A stretch of 64,000 bases of DNA from the NCBI RefSeq assembly GCF_958979055.1, contig NC_084891.1, positions 201,001 to 265,000 on the forward strand. Direction: 5' to 3'. The notes under the pieces were generated by a model. That model ran no database searches, had not been told where the DNA came from, and worked only from the letters and a program-made list of their open reading frames with translations. A program made the translations under genes and the position numbers. This DNA is from Alnus glutinosa (Eukaryota > Streptophyta > Magnoliopsida > Fagales > Betulaceae). Below are positions 45,505-58,125 of this stretch, one piece after another. Each line of letters begins with the position of its first letter. Positions within the stretch are counted from its first letter, which is position 1.

Positions 45505-45720
45505 AGAGCAATGCTACATGTACTACGAATTTTACTATATTTTGTCACAAACTGTTGTGCCTGTTCATAATGATGCCCAGTGTGGTATCAACTGCTTGTG
45601 TGCTTCAAATTCACAAGATATGGTTTTTAGTGATATACGTAGTATGGCCATTTAGAAGTCATGTTATTTGTGCCAAAATATTGTAAAAAGTTTGTACTAC
45701 ATATAATATATTCCTCTAAG
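45505..45720. repeat. MITE of about 215 bp
   Basis: The left end GAGCAATGCTACATGTACTA and the right end in reverse complement (GAGGAATATATTATATGTAG, then TACAAACTTTTTACAATATT) pair with the left continuation CGAATTTTACTATATTTTG. The arms are about 45 bp. Non-coding, located in the presumed S17 3' intron. Confidence 0.6.
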
Positions 45721-45891
45721 GTATTGGAACTATAGTAAAAAGAGCGGAACATTAGGAACTTTGAATCCTTTTGGGTTTAACCATCCCCGCGGGTCTTGGT
45801 CTGCATCACTAACATAAAGTGATGACTTGGCTAGAACTTGCATCTTTTGTTTACGTCTCCTTTTTGTGCATTTTTGAGTATTTGATCATTT

Positions 45892-45936
45892 AAATTATCG
45901 TTTTACTTATCAAAAAAAAAAAAAAAATTATCTTTT
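45892..45936 (+). mobile_element. Ultra-short L1-tail insert
   Basis: AAATTATCGTTTT (45892-45904) and AAATTATCTTTTT (45924-45936) frame 19 bases, ACTTATC followed by 12 A. This is the bare terminus of the local L1 family plus poly-A. Confidence 0.65.
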
Positions 45937-46940
45937 TCAAAATGCCTGTGCAAAGGAAAGTTCCTTAAGAAGAAAAACAAGTCTTTTAGAAGATACTCGT
46001 CATTGCTTTGACAAAACAAACTCAAAATCTCTTATTAAATATGGATTTTTCTTATTAAAGAAGACACTATTGACTTGTTCTTATTGAAGTACTGTTGATA
46101 AATTTGGACTGTTCTGGCTACTTCTTACTTTGTAAAATGGGACGATTGCCTCCCTTGTCTGCTCTGCCTTAGTTGCTTGGTCTGCCTTACTTGCTTATCT
46201 TTCTGCTTTTGGTACTAGTGAGCTAGCTTGACATTACTCATCATACTTGTTAGAATTGAATGCCAAGGTAACCCATTGAGTTTGGACTGTAAATTTAAAA
46301 CCAAAAGTTGTCTGTTATTGTTTTCTAAACAAAACTGAAGATAGTGTAGAGCTGGGGCAGTTGATATGTGATTTCTACCCAATTATAGATGCAAATGATA
46401 CAGTTCAAGAATCTTACTGCTCAATATGCCTCATAGCATTTAATGCTTTTTTTTTTTTTTTTTTTCATTTACTTCATTAAATTTTGCCGGTTTGCTGTTC
46501 TTTTAAGTTGCAACCTAATGCAAGCTTGGAGCTTTAACAGCTGTAATTTACTCTGATGTAGTGCTTTTTGTCACTAACTAATGCAATTTCAGGAAAATGT
46601 AATTGATGATGAAATAAGCCTAAGCATGGCTCTACTGCTTCAGTCATATGGGATTTGAGAAGTAGCCCTTTGTTAGTTATACTTCTGATATTTTACATTC
46701 TTTGCAGGGGATATTTCACTCGGGACACCTGAAAAGCTGAGAAGACTGACTTCTACACAACAGCAGGTTCCAAGAACTGGTTAGCAGCATCTGCACAAAG
46801 CTTGATGGAAAATGAAGATTTCTTTTTTTTTTTTTTTTCCTTTTCTTTTGTGAATTTTGTTCGTATCCAGGTGTTTGAGCCGTCTTAGGCTGGGGCACTT
46901 ATTGCCCTGTGTACCGAGTTCTCTTCGATAATTTCTTTAA

Positions 46941-47394
46941 ATGCATTGCTGTTCGTTTATAGGATTTCCATATTCACCAGAAATTTAAGCTTTGCATTTG
47001 AAATAGTTATGGTCCTTTCCTTTCATAAGATGGAAAAACTGAGTTATTTGCCAAATGGCCTTTGGACTAAATGGTACCTCCCGCCATAAGAATGTGATGG
47101 TGAGTGAAAGTATGGATTTCATGTGTTTGAGGAGTGGGTTCGGTTCAACATGAAAATCTGATTTATTGTTAGGTTTCGGAGACCTGCCCTGTTTTCACTT
47201 ACTCCCTCGGCTTGTGAGAGTTTTTATGGCTATTTTTTAGTGTTTAATGTTTCTAGAATGAGGAATATTGTGGTGGTGAAGTGGTGTTGGATGTGTATGT
47301 AGAGTGGGGAGTCCATTGATTACCTTTTGATTCATTGTGAAGTAGTAAGAGAGTTATAAAACTCTTAAACCATTATATATATATATATGTAAAG
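46941..47394. other. Spacer, no gene seen
   Basis: Moderately AT-rich DNA between the S17 transcript end and the long L1. No recognisable feature apart from a TA run at 47375-47388. Confidence 0.3.
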
Positions 47395-48727
47395 TATATT
47401 TCAAAAAGTGTAGAGGGGCGCAACTCAAAATACACATATGCAGGAAACCTCTAAACTAAGGAGAAAAACACAAATCTAAAAAATTAGAAAAAGTACAATC
47501 AAACAAAGTAGTCAACATTTCTTTTCACGTATATAAGGTTTTTAGCACCAACTTCTTCAAATTTAGTAAACCAATCTTATTATCTTCAAAATTGCATGCA
47601 TTTCGTTCCTTCTATAGACACCACATCAAACACAATGGAGCCATTCTCCAAATCTGCACCAACATACGGTTGCTCATTTGCCTCCAACTCCTCAAAAACT
47701 TGCTCACCGTACAAGGTATAATCCACGCAACACCAAAAAGCAGCAAAAAAGCGCTCTACAACTTTGTTGCAACTTTACAATGCAGGAATAAATGATCAAT
47801 AGACTTTCCACAAGTCTTGCACATATAACATCATTCCACAAAAATATTCCTCTTGCGTAAATTATCCAACGTTAAAATTTTTCCTAAAGTAGTCGTCCAC
47901 ACAAAGAAAGCCACTTTCGGAGGGACCTTAACTTTTCAAATACTCTTATAAGGAAAATATGATTGTATAGGAGTAGATAAAACCTTATAATAAGACTTCA
48001 CTTCAAATGATTTCCTTCTCGAAGGGATCCAACAAATTATTCTCTCTCATACCTTACTTTAAGAGAATACAATAGCTCAAAAAATCGAGAGACCACTTCC
48101 ACCTCCCAATCATGCACAAGTCGAGTAAACAAAATATTCCAAAGAATGTTACCATTTTGTATCTGCATATTCTCCTACACTCATGCATCCTTACCACAAG
48201 CAATAGTAAACAGCTATGGAAAAAGAGTCTTCATAAGTAGTTCTCCACACCACACATCATGCCAAAACCACACCTTAGAACCATTTACTACCTCATATCG
48301 CACATGAAGTGCAAAACCATCTCACCCCCTTGTAATACATTTCCACACTCCCACTCCATAAGATCCCCCTATCTTCTTAGAACACTAACCACCCCTCGTA
48401 CTACCATATTTAGTATCAATTGCCTTTATCCACAAAGCATCCCTTTCAATAGTAAACCGCCATAACCATTTACCCAGCAATGCTCTATTAAACTGAATCA
48501 TGTTTCTCACCCCTAAACCCCCTGAGACCTTCGGAGTACATATTGTAGACCAATTCACCATATGCAACTTAAACTCATCTGCAATACCTCCCCAAAGGAA
48601 ATCCCTTTGAAGTTTTTCCAAACTATTCGCCACTCCCGTTGCAGTAGGGAAAAGAGACAAAAAATAATTGGGCAAATTGGAAATGGTACTTTCGATCAAC
48701 GTTAACCTCCTGCCCTTTGATAAATAC

Positions 48728-49893
48728 TGTTAGTTTGTGATTGGCTGCATTCTGTTGGACAAAATCACTTCTATGTAATGTTGTCTTTTAATTAGGGATA
48801 CTGTTATATTCAGAGTCTACACTTCGGTTATGTGCTTCAAGAAGACTCTGGGCAGAATTCAAGACATTGAAGTTCAGATCCCTTGCATTCGTCCGAACAA
48901 CGTGGTATTCCGTCCAGACGCTCATCTGTCAAGCAACATCCGTCCGAACGACGAGATCTTTCCGTCTGGACTCTCATCAGTGTCCAGAAGTTTCAAACTA
49001 TTTCAGGTTGCATCCGTTCGGACGTCTCAGCAACTTGTCCGGACGCCTTTCAGTGTTCGACAAGTAAAAGGATTTCATTTCCAAACACAGATATGGGAAG
49101 GCAGCTGCAACCGTCCGGACGACATGGTTATTCCGTCTGGACGCTATCCTTAAGAAGGCAAGACGTATAGAAGAGTTGCAACCATCCGAGCGCCAGTCTA
49201 CACTGTTCGGACGCTCAGTCCTTATTATGAAAATTGCGTGCAGCAGAAGTATAACCGTCCGGAAGCTAGGGCAACACCATCCGAACACGGCTTTATTCAA
49301 GAAAGAATTTCAGCAAATTTGGAAAGCCGGTTACACAATTGTCTGTCTGGACGCCCTCAGCTACCGTCCGGACGCCGCCTAGAGAAAATCGATTCAGACT
49401 CGATTTAGGTCTTATGTAGCTTATAAATAGAGGCATCTAGGCATGTAATTTGTAAGAATTCGGTAGTGAATTCCTTAGATCTTAAAGAGTATAATTTATG
49501 AGTTATTGTGCTGATCAGTTTGCTTTCAAGCCGTTGCCAAAGTGCTGTTGTTGTGTTTGTATGAAGTCTATCTTAGGAAGGAGCCCTAAGATAAAGGATT
49601 CCATTAAAGATCCCTTCAAGTAGGTGACTTGGTTGGGAGAAGTTCGTGTTGGGTTACACGTTAGAGTTCAAACTATGACCACTGCATAAGGGTACGTGAG
49701 TACTACTGTTTTGTAACTAGTTTTGTCTTCTGAATAGTGAATATCCTGGGTTTGGCTGCCCTGGAGTCGTTTTTCTCTTAATTGAGTTTCCACTTAGTTA
49801 ACAAAATAATTGTGTCATTTAAATTCTGCTTTTACAATATTTTGTTACACGATTCACACACGCACATAAAATTAAAAGTCACTTTATTTTTCA
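48728..49893 (+). mobile_element. Solo LTR, GTCCGGAC-rich family, older copy (fossil)
   Basis: A 1166 bp insert starting TGTTAGTTTGTGATTGGC and ending TTTATTTTTCA, framed by AATAC (48723-48727 and 49894-49898). Same family as 36050-37381, with the CGTCCGGACG words here mostly decayed to CGTCCGAACG, CGTCCAGACG or CGTCTGGACG. No internal region. Located in the RT part of the long L1. Confidence 0.88.
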
Positions 49894-51038
49894 AATACAA
49901 CCTCTTCCACCCCCCAATCTAATTTCCATCTTCTCAATAATGCTAGTCAAAATATTAGAATCCTTATACTTAGCACCTAAAGGGAAACCCAAATACTTTA
50001 TTGGAAGCGAAGCCACACCACACCCAATAATGCTAGCCAAGTCCTCCACATCCCCTAAAGCACCTACAGGAACAATCTTAAACTTAGATAAGTTGATTTT
50101 CAGCCTTGAGACCGCTTCAAAGCAAAGCAACGAACATCACAAATCTCATAATTGTTCAACATTAGGCTCACAAAAAATAATGTGTTATCTGCAAATAACA
50201 AATGGGACTCCTTATATCTTGAGCTCATAGAGAACCCAAAAAGACGCTTGCTTTCCACCGTTGCAGACGGCATCCTACTTAATGTCTCCATCACCAACAC
50301 AAACAATAAAGGAGACAAAGGATACCCTTGTTGTAGTCATCGTGAACTACTAAAAACTCCCGAATGCGACCCATTAATGATGATAAAAAAATGTTCAGTT
50401 GAAATGCAATGAGCTATCAAACCTCGCCATCTCTCCCCAAAGCCACATCTCTCCAACAAGTAAAGCAAAAATGGTCATATGCCTTCTCCAAATCCAACTT
50501 ACAAATAATACCCGGTGCCCCAAAGTGAAGCCGACTATCCAAGCATTCATTTGCCACCAAAACAAAATCCAGGATTCGTCTCCCCTTGATAAATGCAGTC
50601 TGAGAATGTGATACAATTTTCTCCAAAACTGACTTCAACCTATTTGCTAGGACCTTTAAAATGATTTTATACATATTACTTATTAAACTGTTACGTTGAA
50701 AAACTTTGATTTCCACCGCTCCAACTTTTTTTGGAATAAGGGAGATAAAAGTAGCGTTCAGACTCTTCTCGAATTTTTTACCGTTTCGAAAATCTCTAAG
50801 AACCATCATTATAGCAACCTTTAAAACCTCCCAACACTTTTGGAAAAATGCAATAGTAAAGCCGTCAGGTCCTGAGGCCTTATCGCCTTTGAAATTCGTC
50901 ACTACCTCCCAAACTTCACATTCCTCAAACTCTCTTTCCATCCATATTCTTTCCCCATCATCAATAGAAAGAAATGACAAATCATCTGCCTTTGGTCTCC
51001 ATCGATATTGCTCACAATACAACTTTTTATAAAAATTC

Positions 51039-51760
51039 TGATGTGAACCCGCAGGATGAAATCCCCTTTGAACCCACAAACAAATTGAAATCTACCCAAG
51101 AAAGCCAAGAATCAAGTGCAAAGAATCTAGACCCGTTGAAATCTTGTTTCAAGAACCTAAATTTGGTTAGAACGCCACAAAGGGTTTGCCTTTGATAAGT
51201 TCTTAGTTCAATCAAGAACAAGTAGAGAAAACTGAAAAGTTTTCTATGAAGAATAAAACTTCATTCACAATCAACTTGTCTAACATATGCGGCTACAAGT
51301 CTTTTTAAAATCTCTCCATAAAACCCTAACCCTACTAAGGCCTACATCAATTAAAAGACATGGGCTGAACATCTTCAAGCCCAAAATATCCTAAACTACA
51401 CTTCTATAGCTAATAAAAGAAGTCCACTTAATAAAACAAATAGGCATAAAGGCCCACAACCATAGAAACATAAAAATAGGCCCATATGCCTATACTTAGT
51501 GAAATAAAGAGTTTGCAAGAAACCACTAGGCTATGCCGTCCCCATCTGTTGCTTGTATCACATGAATTAAAGTTGGTTCTTCTTCTTTCAAGCCCATCTT
51601 GAATGTTGGAGTCTTGCTCGATAAATTTGCAAACTCGGCCCAAGTGGATTGCACCAATCCTTGCATTGCCTCCTTGATCTTCTTCGCCCTTGACTTTGTG
51701 ATTGGCCCATCTGGAACTTGTAAGGGATCTTTAAGATTCGGCCTACCATGGGGCCCATCA
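51039..51760 (-). mobile_element. Solo LTR of a Ty3/Gypsy-type element (fossil)
   Basis: A 722 bp insert starting TGATGTGAACCC and ending GGGCCCATCA (plus sense), with the target duplication AATTC at 51034-51038 and 51761-51765. In minus sense the first part is open and encodes a peptide like the C-terminal end of Gypsy pol (GPMVGRILK, then a basic QGRRRSRRQCKDW segment), which in some families overlaps the LTR. Further on is a promoter-like region (TTTAAAAAGACTTGTAGCCG). It splits the long L1 between HIVN and FYKKLY codons. Confidence 0.8.
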
Positions 51761-54700
51761 AATTCACAATGTGATACTGAATAATTGTGGTCTCATCAGT
51801 CATGTTCCCATCCACCATTAGGGATTAAATCGAATTATGTCTCCTGTGCGAATTCGCTAAGCAATGGAAGAACTTCGTATTTTTATCATCATTTTTTAAC
51901 CATAAAACCCTTGATTTCTGTCTCCAACTCACTTCTTCAAGATAAATACTATGCTCTAAACTACTATAGTACTCTTGTCGCTTCATATTTTCATCCTCAG
52001 TTAACTGTCTATCCTCTGTAATCATATCCAGCTCACAAAGACCTTTCTCCAATTCCTTCTTTTGCGTCCCTACATTCCCAATTACCTCATTCCATTTTTT
52101 CAGATCAACTTTCAATGGTTTCAAATTCTGGGCCAACACATGAATAGATGTACCTTCATAAATGTAAGAGCCCCGCCACATCTTAACCTGCTCCACAAAA
52201 CCCTCCACTTGCAACCGCATATTTTCAAATTTAAACGACCTCTTACTTCATCTCTCCACTTCGCAATACAATAACAACGAAAAATGATCTGAAAGTAGGT
52301 GAGGAAAGTGTCTTTGAGAAACATTTAGAAAATATTCCTCCCACTCTGTAGAGAGCAAGAACCTATCAATTCTGGACCAAGCACAACAATTAGACCACGT
52401 GAATCTCCCCCCTACTAATGGAATATCCATGAGTCCCTATTCAAACAAAAAATAAAAAAATTACACCATTGCTTTGTGATTGCCTCTCTTCCCCTCCTCT
52501 TTCGCTCGAAGACCGAACTGCGTTAAAATATCCTCCCCCCCACACACCAAGGCATCTCCCATACATTCATCAAACTAGCCAACTCATCCCAAAGATCTCT
52601 TCTTTCCACATCATCATTAGGCTCATAGACACCAGCAAAAGCACAATCAAAATTCTCTGTCACACTTTGGAAAGCACATGTTACCACATACCTCCCCACA
52701 CACTCCTCATTCTTCTTTATCACTCTCCTATCCCACATCAACAAGATACCTCTTGATGCCCCTCTCAATCCCAAATACACCCGATCTACATGAATACACC
52801 CCTAAACACTCCAAACCACATCCCTACTGATAACCTCCATTTTAGTCTCTTGCAATCACACAATATCAGCATTCCACTCCCTCAGCAACCTTCTAATCTT
52901 CATTCTTTTCTCGGGCTCATTCATGCCTCGCACATTCCATGGAATGATCATAGGCTTCATGATTAACATTTACCAACCCGCCCCTTTCTTGCCAATCTAG
53001 ACGACTGACCTCCTTTCACTTCATAATTCATCGAGCATTCCAGCCTCTTCACTTCATGTTGTCCTCGATTCTCAATTTTTACACTCAGATCAGTGATAGG
53101 ACCCATCCCACTGTGATAACGATTGGCATCAATAGCATTGAACAAAGCCATCAATTTATCTTCATATCTAGCACAAGACAGACCTACAACGTGACATAAG
53201 TCTTTAACCCTCTCTACAACCCACTCTGTAGGTACTGAGTTAGCCCAAAATTGTTCCTCCAAAACCGCCAAAGGTTGAATATCCAGCAGCTTGCTTCCCC
53301 ACTGTCATCATATGTACGTGGCACCACTTCTAATGAATCAAAACCCTTAACCCCACACCTAGATCCATCTTCACAACCCACATAACCCCTAGTACCTGGT
53401 TCACTCTCCACAAACATTGATACAAACCTAGAATTTTTGTGTCCTTCTGACCCCTTACCCATTTGTGGTGACCCCATCTCGCCCATTCCAAACAACCCCA
53501 CCTCGATAGCTACATCACACGGACTCATTCCCCCCTTATCATTGCGCCCTTGAACCACCCCATCACCCAGCCTCTCTCCCACATCAATGCCCCGACCCAC
53601 ACGAGCATTAGAATTAAAAACCAACTAAAATTCACCATCAAAATGGCTTTCATCTCCCCCACAAAGCTGATCCTCGGCGTTCTCTACCACGAACCCCTTG
53701 CTTGCTTCCACCGCACCACGCCTTGTGTCCATGTTCTCCAGAGACTCAGGTAGTGAAATCCATATGCTGGCCATCCTCGTGCCCCCATGAACACGATCGG
53801 CTTCCTCTGGTTCAGACCCAATCTTCTTCAATGTCGCCTCCTATCGCCCATCAGTAGCATCTAGAGACCCAAACCCTATATCGGCGGCCCCTAGCTCAGT
53901 ATCAACTTCACTGTCATCATTTCTACCCTCAAAAGCTTCTCTGCCATCTTGTCCAGTATCCTGTCAGCCTCAGATTGTATCGGCAACTTTGATTGAGACT
54001 GACGACTGTATGTGATCGTCGGACTCCCATTCTTTTCTATTATGTTTTGGGCTTCGAGTTTTTCCTTTCCCTTGGTTTGCTGCAAGCCCAAATCTTGCTC
54101 CTTCAACTGGCAGAGTCCATCATTCTCTTCCTCTCCCGTTAATGTCTTTTCTTTGGTTTAAAAGTATTAAATGTTGCAGGGCCTTCTATTGGCCTTATAT
54201 CATCTTTAATCGATATCAGCATATTCTTCAATGTTTCCAGCTATAATATTCCTTCCACAAAACGCATATGCATGAAATTCGCGCCAACATTACCCATATG
54301 ATCTCCAACCACCAATTGCATCTCCTTCATTCCTGCTTTTTCCATATTCAACAGTGCTTGATCTCCAGGGTTTCCCGAACTGCCCCTGCTGGATGCATCT
54401 TTTTCCAGTTCTTGTCCCTGCCCTACTAGCACCGCCACAAAATTTTTGCCTCCATGATTCTCCGGCTTCATCACCACCGTATGGGCTTCTTGTATCTTCC
54501 CACCTTTCTTCCCCCCCATCATTTGTCTTCATATAGAATTTCTCTAGCCTCCTCAATTGTGCAAGACAGTTAGCCCATCAACTACCTTCGCTTACCTAAT
54601 CACAAATGTCTAACGACCACCATTTCCATATTTTGACAACTCCAAAAATCTACCATGACTGTTGCCTTGTCATAGGAGAATATGGTTGATCCTCCCCCCG

Positions 54701-55059
54701 AAAAGTCCTACAAAACTCACGCACCTCCTCACCCTGCTGAAATTCGTCCATCAACCTCCTAAGCCAACCTATGCTCAATCTACTCAAGAAAATTGCTTTG
54801 AAGAGACCTTGACTTCTCTCTGCAATTCTTACACCATCCCCCACACGAAACTCAGAACGAATCTCAAAGGATTTGACTTCTACACACACACAAAAAAAAA
54901 AAAAAAAGAAGAAGAAGAAGAAGCCCACATAACCCATCTTGACTGCGGATCTTCGTCCTAAACAGGCCCTTGAGGACAAGAGATTTGTTGGTGTGTTTGG
55001 GGAGGTCAAATAGGGCGTGGTAATATTATGGAAGTATGAAAGTTCACTCCATTAGGTTT

Positions 55060-55312
55060 AATGTGATGCATTTGGAGAGAGTGGAATGCTTGGAGCTTTG
55101 AAGATGTTGAGACGTCAATTATAAGAGCTGAGAAGGATTATGTTCAGCACCTTATATACTTGGAACTCCGCATATCATAGCTTGATCTTTTCTAGCATAT
55201 ATTTTGAACTCGTGTTCATATTTTTTTCTTGATTAGAGTTTTCTTTTGTGTACTAGGGTTGCATCTTTCTGTGCTTGAGATTGAATTACTTACATGAAAA
55301 AAAAGAAAAAAA
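55060..55312 (+). mobile_element. 5'-truncated L1 3' end
   Basis: The plus frame gives RVEWNAWSFEDVETSIIRAE, then YVQHLIYLELR, the typical last residues of plant L1 ORF2. The 3' UTR GTGTACTAGGGTTGCATCTT and an A-rich tail follow. It lies beside the 5' end of the long minus-strand L1. Target duplication was not resolved. Confidence 0.65.
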
Positions 55313-56315
55313 GTGATTAATGTTTCTTGTTAAAAGAGGATGTAATGTGGGTGCATTGGAGAAGGATCCTTTCCATTTCATTCGGATCCTAGTCCAGGTG
55401 CATCAGGGTTTGGAAATCCTAATGATTGATTTATGTTTTGTTGTATATCAACAAATTTATGGGAATAAATTTTACTTATCCAAAAGAAAAACAAAAAAGC
55501 ACAATTGTAACTATTGTTTCCATATATTTACCTGCCCGCCTATCTTGGAAATTAAAAGTGAAGACAAAAAAATGTGTCATTACATAGATTTGGGTTTAAT
55601 TAGGTCCAACGTGAGGTTAATTAGATTGGTTTTTAGGTGTGTTGGATTGAGATGGGACCATTTCATCTTATTGAGATTGGTTCTTTGCTTGTTTGAGCTT
55701 TTCTTTTTGGTGTGATGCTGCAAAAAATAAAAAATAAAAAAATAAAAAAAAATCATTTTTATTTTGAGCCTACGAAGTGTTCGATGAAATGCTCGGGTGA
55801 AAAACGACATCTCTAGCATAAGAAAAATGGCCTCCCAACAATAAAAGAGCTCTTGCTGATTGTTCTTGAACCTTATTGTCACATATTTGACAATCCAAAG
55901 CTATTATCATTGCCTCTGTATACATTGAACTCCCTCCATAGTATTACCCTGCAACTTAAGTGCTATTGGCTATGGTGATTGCTCAAGAATGCACAACTGT
56001 ATTGTACAAATGGCTTGTTTGGTTGCTCATAATATTTGAGGAACAATTTATGTTTGTATGACGGTAAAGGCGCAAGACTTAGAAGGTGCTAATTTTGGGC
56101 TTGTATTCCTATGAACGGTGACGGGAGAAACATTGTCCCAACGGGAAGGTTTTGACTTTTGTGAAAACGTTTTGTTGGTCTAACCAAAGAAAATGTGTAG
56201 AGCTAACAAAACGTTTTGTGCAAATGTTTACCTTTGATGCCCTCTCAAGGGGAGGGGAGAAACACTTTTGCCCATGCCTCTACCTATCGAAATTTTAATT
56301 TAGGGTATCCATCTT

Positions 56316-56347
<32 letters not shown>

Positions 56348-56768
56348 CAATTTCAACTCTCCGTTAGAATTTTCCGTTAAATCCTATCAAAATTTCAAAA
56401 TAACCCGTGTTTACTTTTTTTAAGAAAAATTTATAAAAAATTTTAAAGATTCAGACATGGGTATTTTTACAAATTCCGTTAAATTATGACAAATATCAAA
56501 ATCCTAATAATTGTTTTTTTTTTCCTAAAAAAAAGGGGTATTTATTCCAGACAAATTAGGGTGCAATGCCTACCCAATAAGGAATAGGATCCTCTCCATT
56601 TCAAATGAAATGGATATTATCTATTTTATGGTTAGGATTTAAAGTTGATGCATTTAATAGTGTAGATGATTTCATATTATTTAAATTTTAAAAATATATG
56701 TCAACATTGACTTCATAGATACTATTAGATACATCAATTTTAAATCCTGACCCTTCATTTGAAATAGA
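55313..56768. other. Spacer with a dispersed repeat
   Basis: No gene. About 56290-56560 matches the reverse complement of 16570-16740 (shared CCGTTAGAATTTTCC and a poly-T/CAATTTCAAC block). A palindrome ACAAAACGTTTTGT lies near 56205-56220, with a partner AAAACGTTTTGTTGG at 56164. Confidence 0.4.
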
Positions 56769-56783
56769 TAGTATGACAATCCT

Positions 56784-57159
56784 TTTTTTTTTTTTGATAA
56801 TAGAATGAATTGCATTACTCAATAAAATCTTCTAGCTCCGCGATCGCTAGTACAATAGTTTGAATGAAGGAATGACACTCCCCTATCAAAGTGTTATCTA
56901 GAGACCGAGAAATTGCACATTTAGCTATCACATGGGCTGCCATATTAGCACCTCTCTTTACATGATGCACATCGACAGAGATAAAAGAATGAATGATAGA
57001 CTAGATATCTTTAATAATTTTGCCACAAGCTTGATTACATACCTCCTCCTTCATCAAAGCCGACATCACCACCAAAGAGTCTCCTTCCAAAATCACCTTT
57101 GCTACCGCCGCCTCTCTGCCAAAAGAAATTGCATGACAAGCTGCTATTGCCTCTGCCAG
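56784..57159 (-). mobile_element. L1 3' end with RNase H domain
   Basis: The target duplication TAGTATGACAATCCT (56769-56783 and 57160-57174, identical) frames a 376 bp minus-strand insert with a poly-A tail (poly-T at 56784-56795). The peptide is a C-terminal RNase H-like domain (AEAIAACHAISFGREAAVAK, ILEGDSLVVMSALMKEE, HVKRGANMAAHVIAKCA), including the acidic LEGDS motif. This identifies the RNase H-bearing L1 lineage, distinct from the L1s ending in GCGCCCC elsewhere in the window. Confidence 0.88.
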
Positions 57160-57174
57160 TAGTATGACAATCCT

Positions 57175-58125
57175 ATTCCTACCTAATAAAGCAAATAATT
57201 CAACAATTAATTGTAGGGATTCTAATTCCTCCCATCCCACTCCTATCTCACAATTGTCTACGTGGACTAATAATGTAGGAGCAACCCTAGTGAGCTCTCT
57301 ATTTCAAAATTTTCACCAAATTTTGGTGAAAAACTCAAAAAAGTCTACTTCAACAAACTCTCTATAATTTTTCTATTTTGGCTATTGTAAGAATTTCACT
57401 CTAAATTTGGCTCACAAATTTCATATGCTATTAAATATTTAATAATTTATCTCTCATTTCACTTTAAAAAAATATTTAGAAAGTTTGATGTAGGAAGTTT
57501 GTTAAAAGCAGTAGTTAAAATAATAAAAGAATAAGATAAAAATGAGACACCAAACAATTCTCTTATTGGAATATGTCCGCCACTGCAGTTGGAAGAGAAA
57601 AAGAAAAAGAAAAAGAAAAAGATTGACTGTAGCTTTAAAGACGAGATCCTCAAACGAAAAGAAGTCACGTCATTTTTACAAAGCCTGGGCAATCAGTTAT
57701 CTACTAGCCCAACCCAAAACCGTTATCCTATTATCCGTACAGCTCAAGCTCAAGCTCAAGCTCAAAGAGAAGAAAAGGCGCCCCCCTCCCCCTTTTCTCA
57801 GCTACTCTTCCCTGCGCATTAGCAACCAAGAAAACTTGAGGTGGGGTTTGGCTGTTTATGCATTTACTCAGTTGGTAATCGATTTTGCACTCTTTGATGC
57901 TTTACTTTCTTCGGTTAATCTCGTGATGCATTCCTGGAATTACATAGAGAATCTTTCGTCAGTTTTTGGTTGAACTATGAACCGCATGTTAGACCCTAAA
58001 CAAACCAAAGAAAGATGTCGTCTTTGAGTGTGTGGGTAGGGAATGAGGGTTTTAGTTGTCTCACGAGCACAACTTGGATTGCTTTATTGCTTTTTTGAGA
58101 AGCTGAAAAATGTGGGGTTACATTC
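57175..58125. other. Upstream region of the CemA-like gene
   Basis: Contains GAAAAA repeats (57594-57622) and an AAGCTC repeat (57742-57765, four units), then probable promoter and 5' UTR of the gene starting at 58126. The open frame 57542-57973 uses repeat sequence and shows no domain. Confidence 0.4.

Larger units (their letters stand above)
44649..46940 (+). other. Probable 3' UTR intron and terminal exon of the S17 gene
   Basis: The intron begins GTTTGCTGG right after the stop and could end at TTTGCAG (46702-46708). The following ~230 bases (GGGATATTTCACTCGGGACA...) would be the terminal non-coding exon. Two small L1-tail inserts (45361, 45905) and a MITE (45505-45720) lie in the intron. 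No other coding signal was seen. Confidence 0.45.
47395..54985 (-). mobile_element. Long decayed L1 LINE with two solo LTRs inside
   Basis: Reading on the minus strand from right to left: ORF1 (about 54960-52963; VKSFEIRSEFRVGDGVRIAE at the start, then charged Ser/Gly-rich segments), endonuclease (52960-52248; LQETK-type start, GASRGILLMWDRRV, VGGRFTWSN, SRIDRFLLS, LSDHFSLLL), reverse transcriptase (52220-49899; [59 protein letters not shown] where LLFADDT is usual) and the C-terminal RT region (48699-48385; [19 protein letters not shown]). The 3' UTR ends near 47395 with GAGGGGCGCAACTC (plus sense). Solo LTRs interrupt it at 48728-49893 and 51039-51760. Many stops and frameshifts; it is inactive. 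Nearly all L1 parts are present, which is rare. Confidence 0.85.

Noticed and set aside
55742-55800. Short PPR-like word (YEVFDEML) near 55770
   Set aside because: Only about eight residues and no flanking PPR similarity; probably chance.
57542-57973. 143-codon frame upstream of the CemA-like gene
   Set aside because: Built on GAAAAA and AAGCTC repeats, no homology recognised, lies in the presumed promoter and leader.
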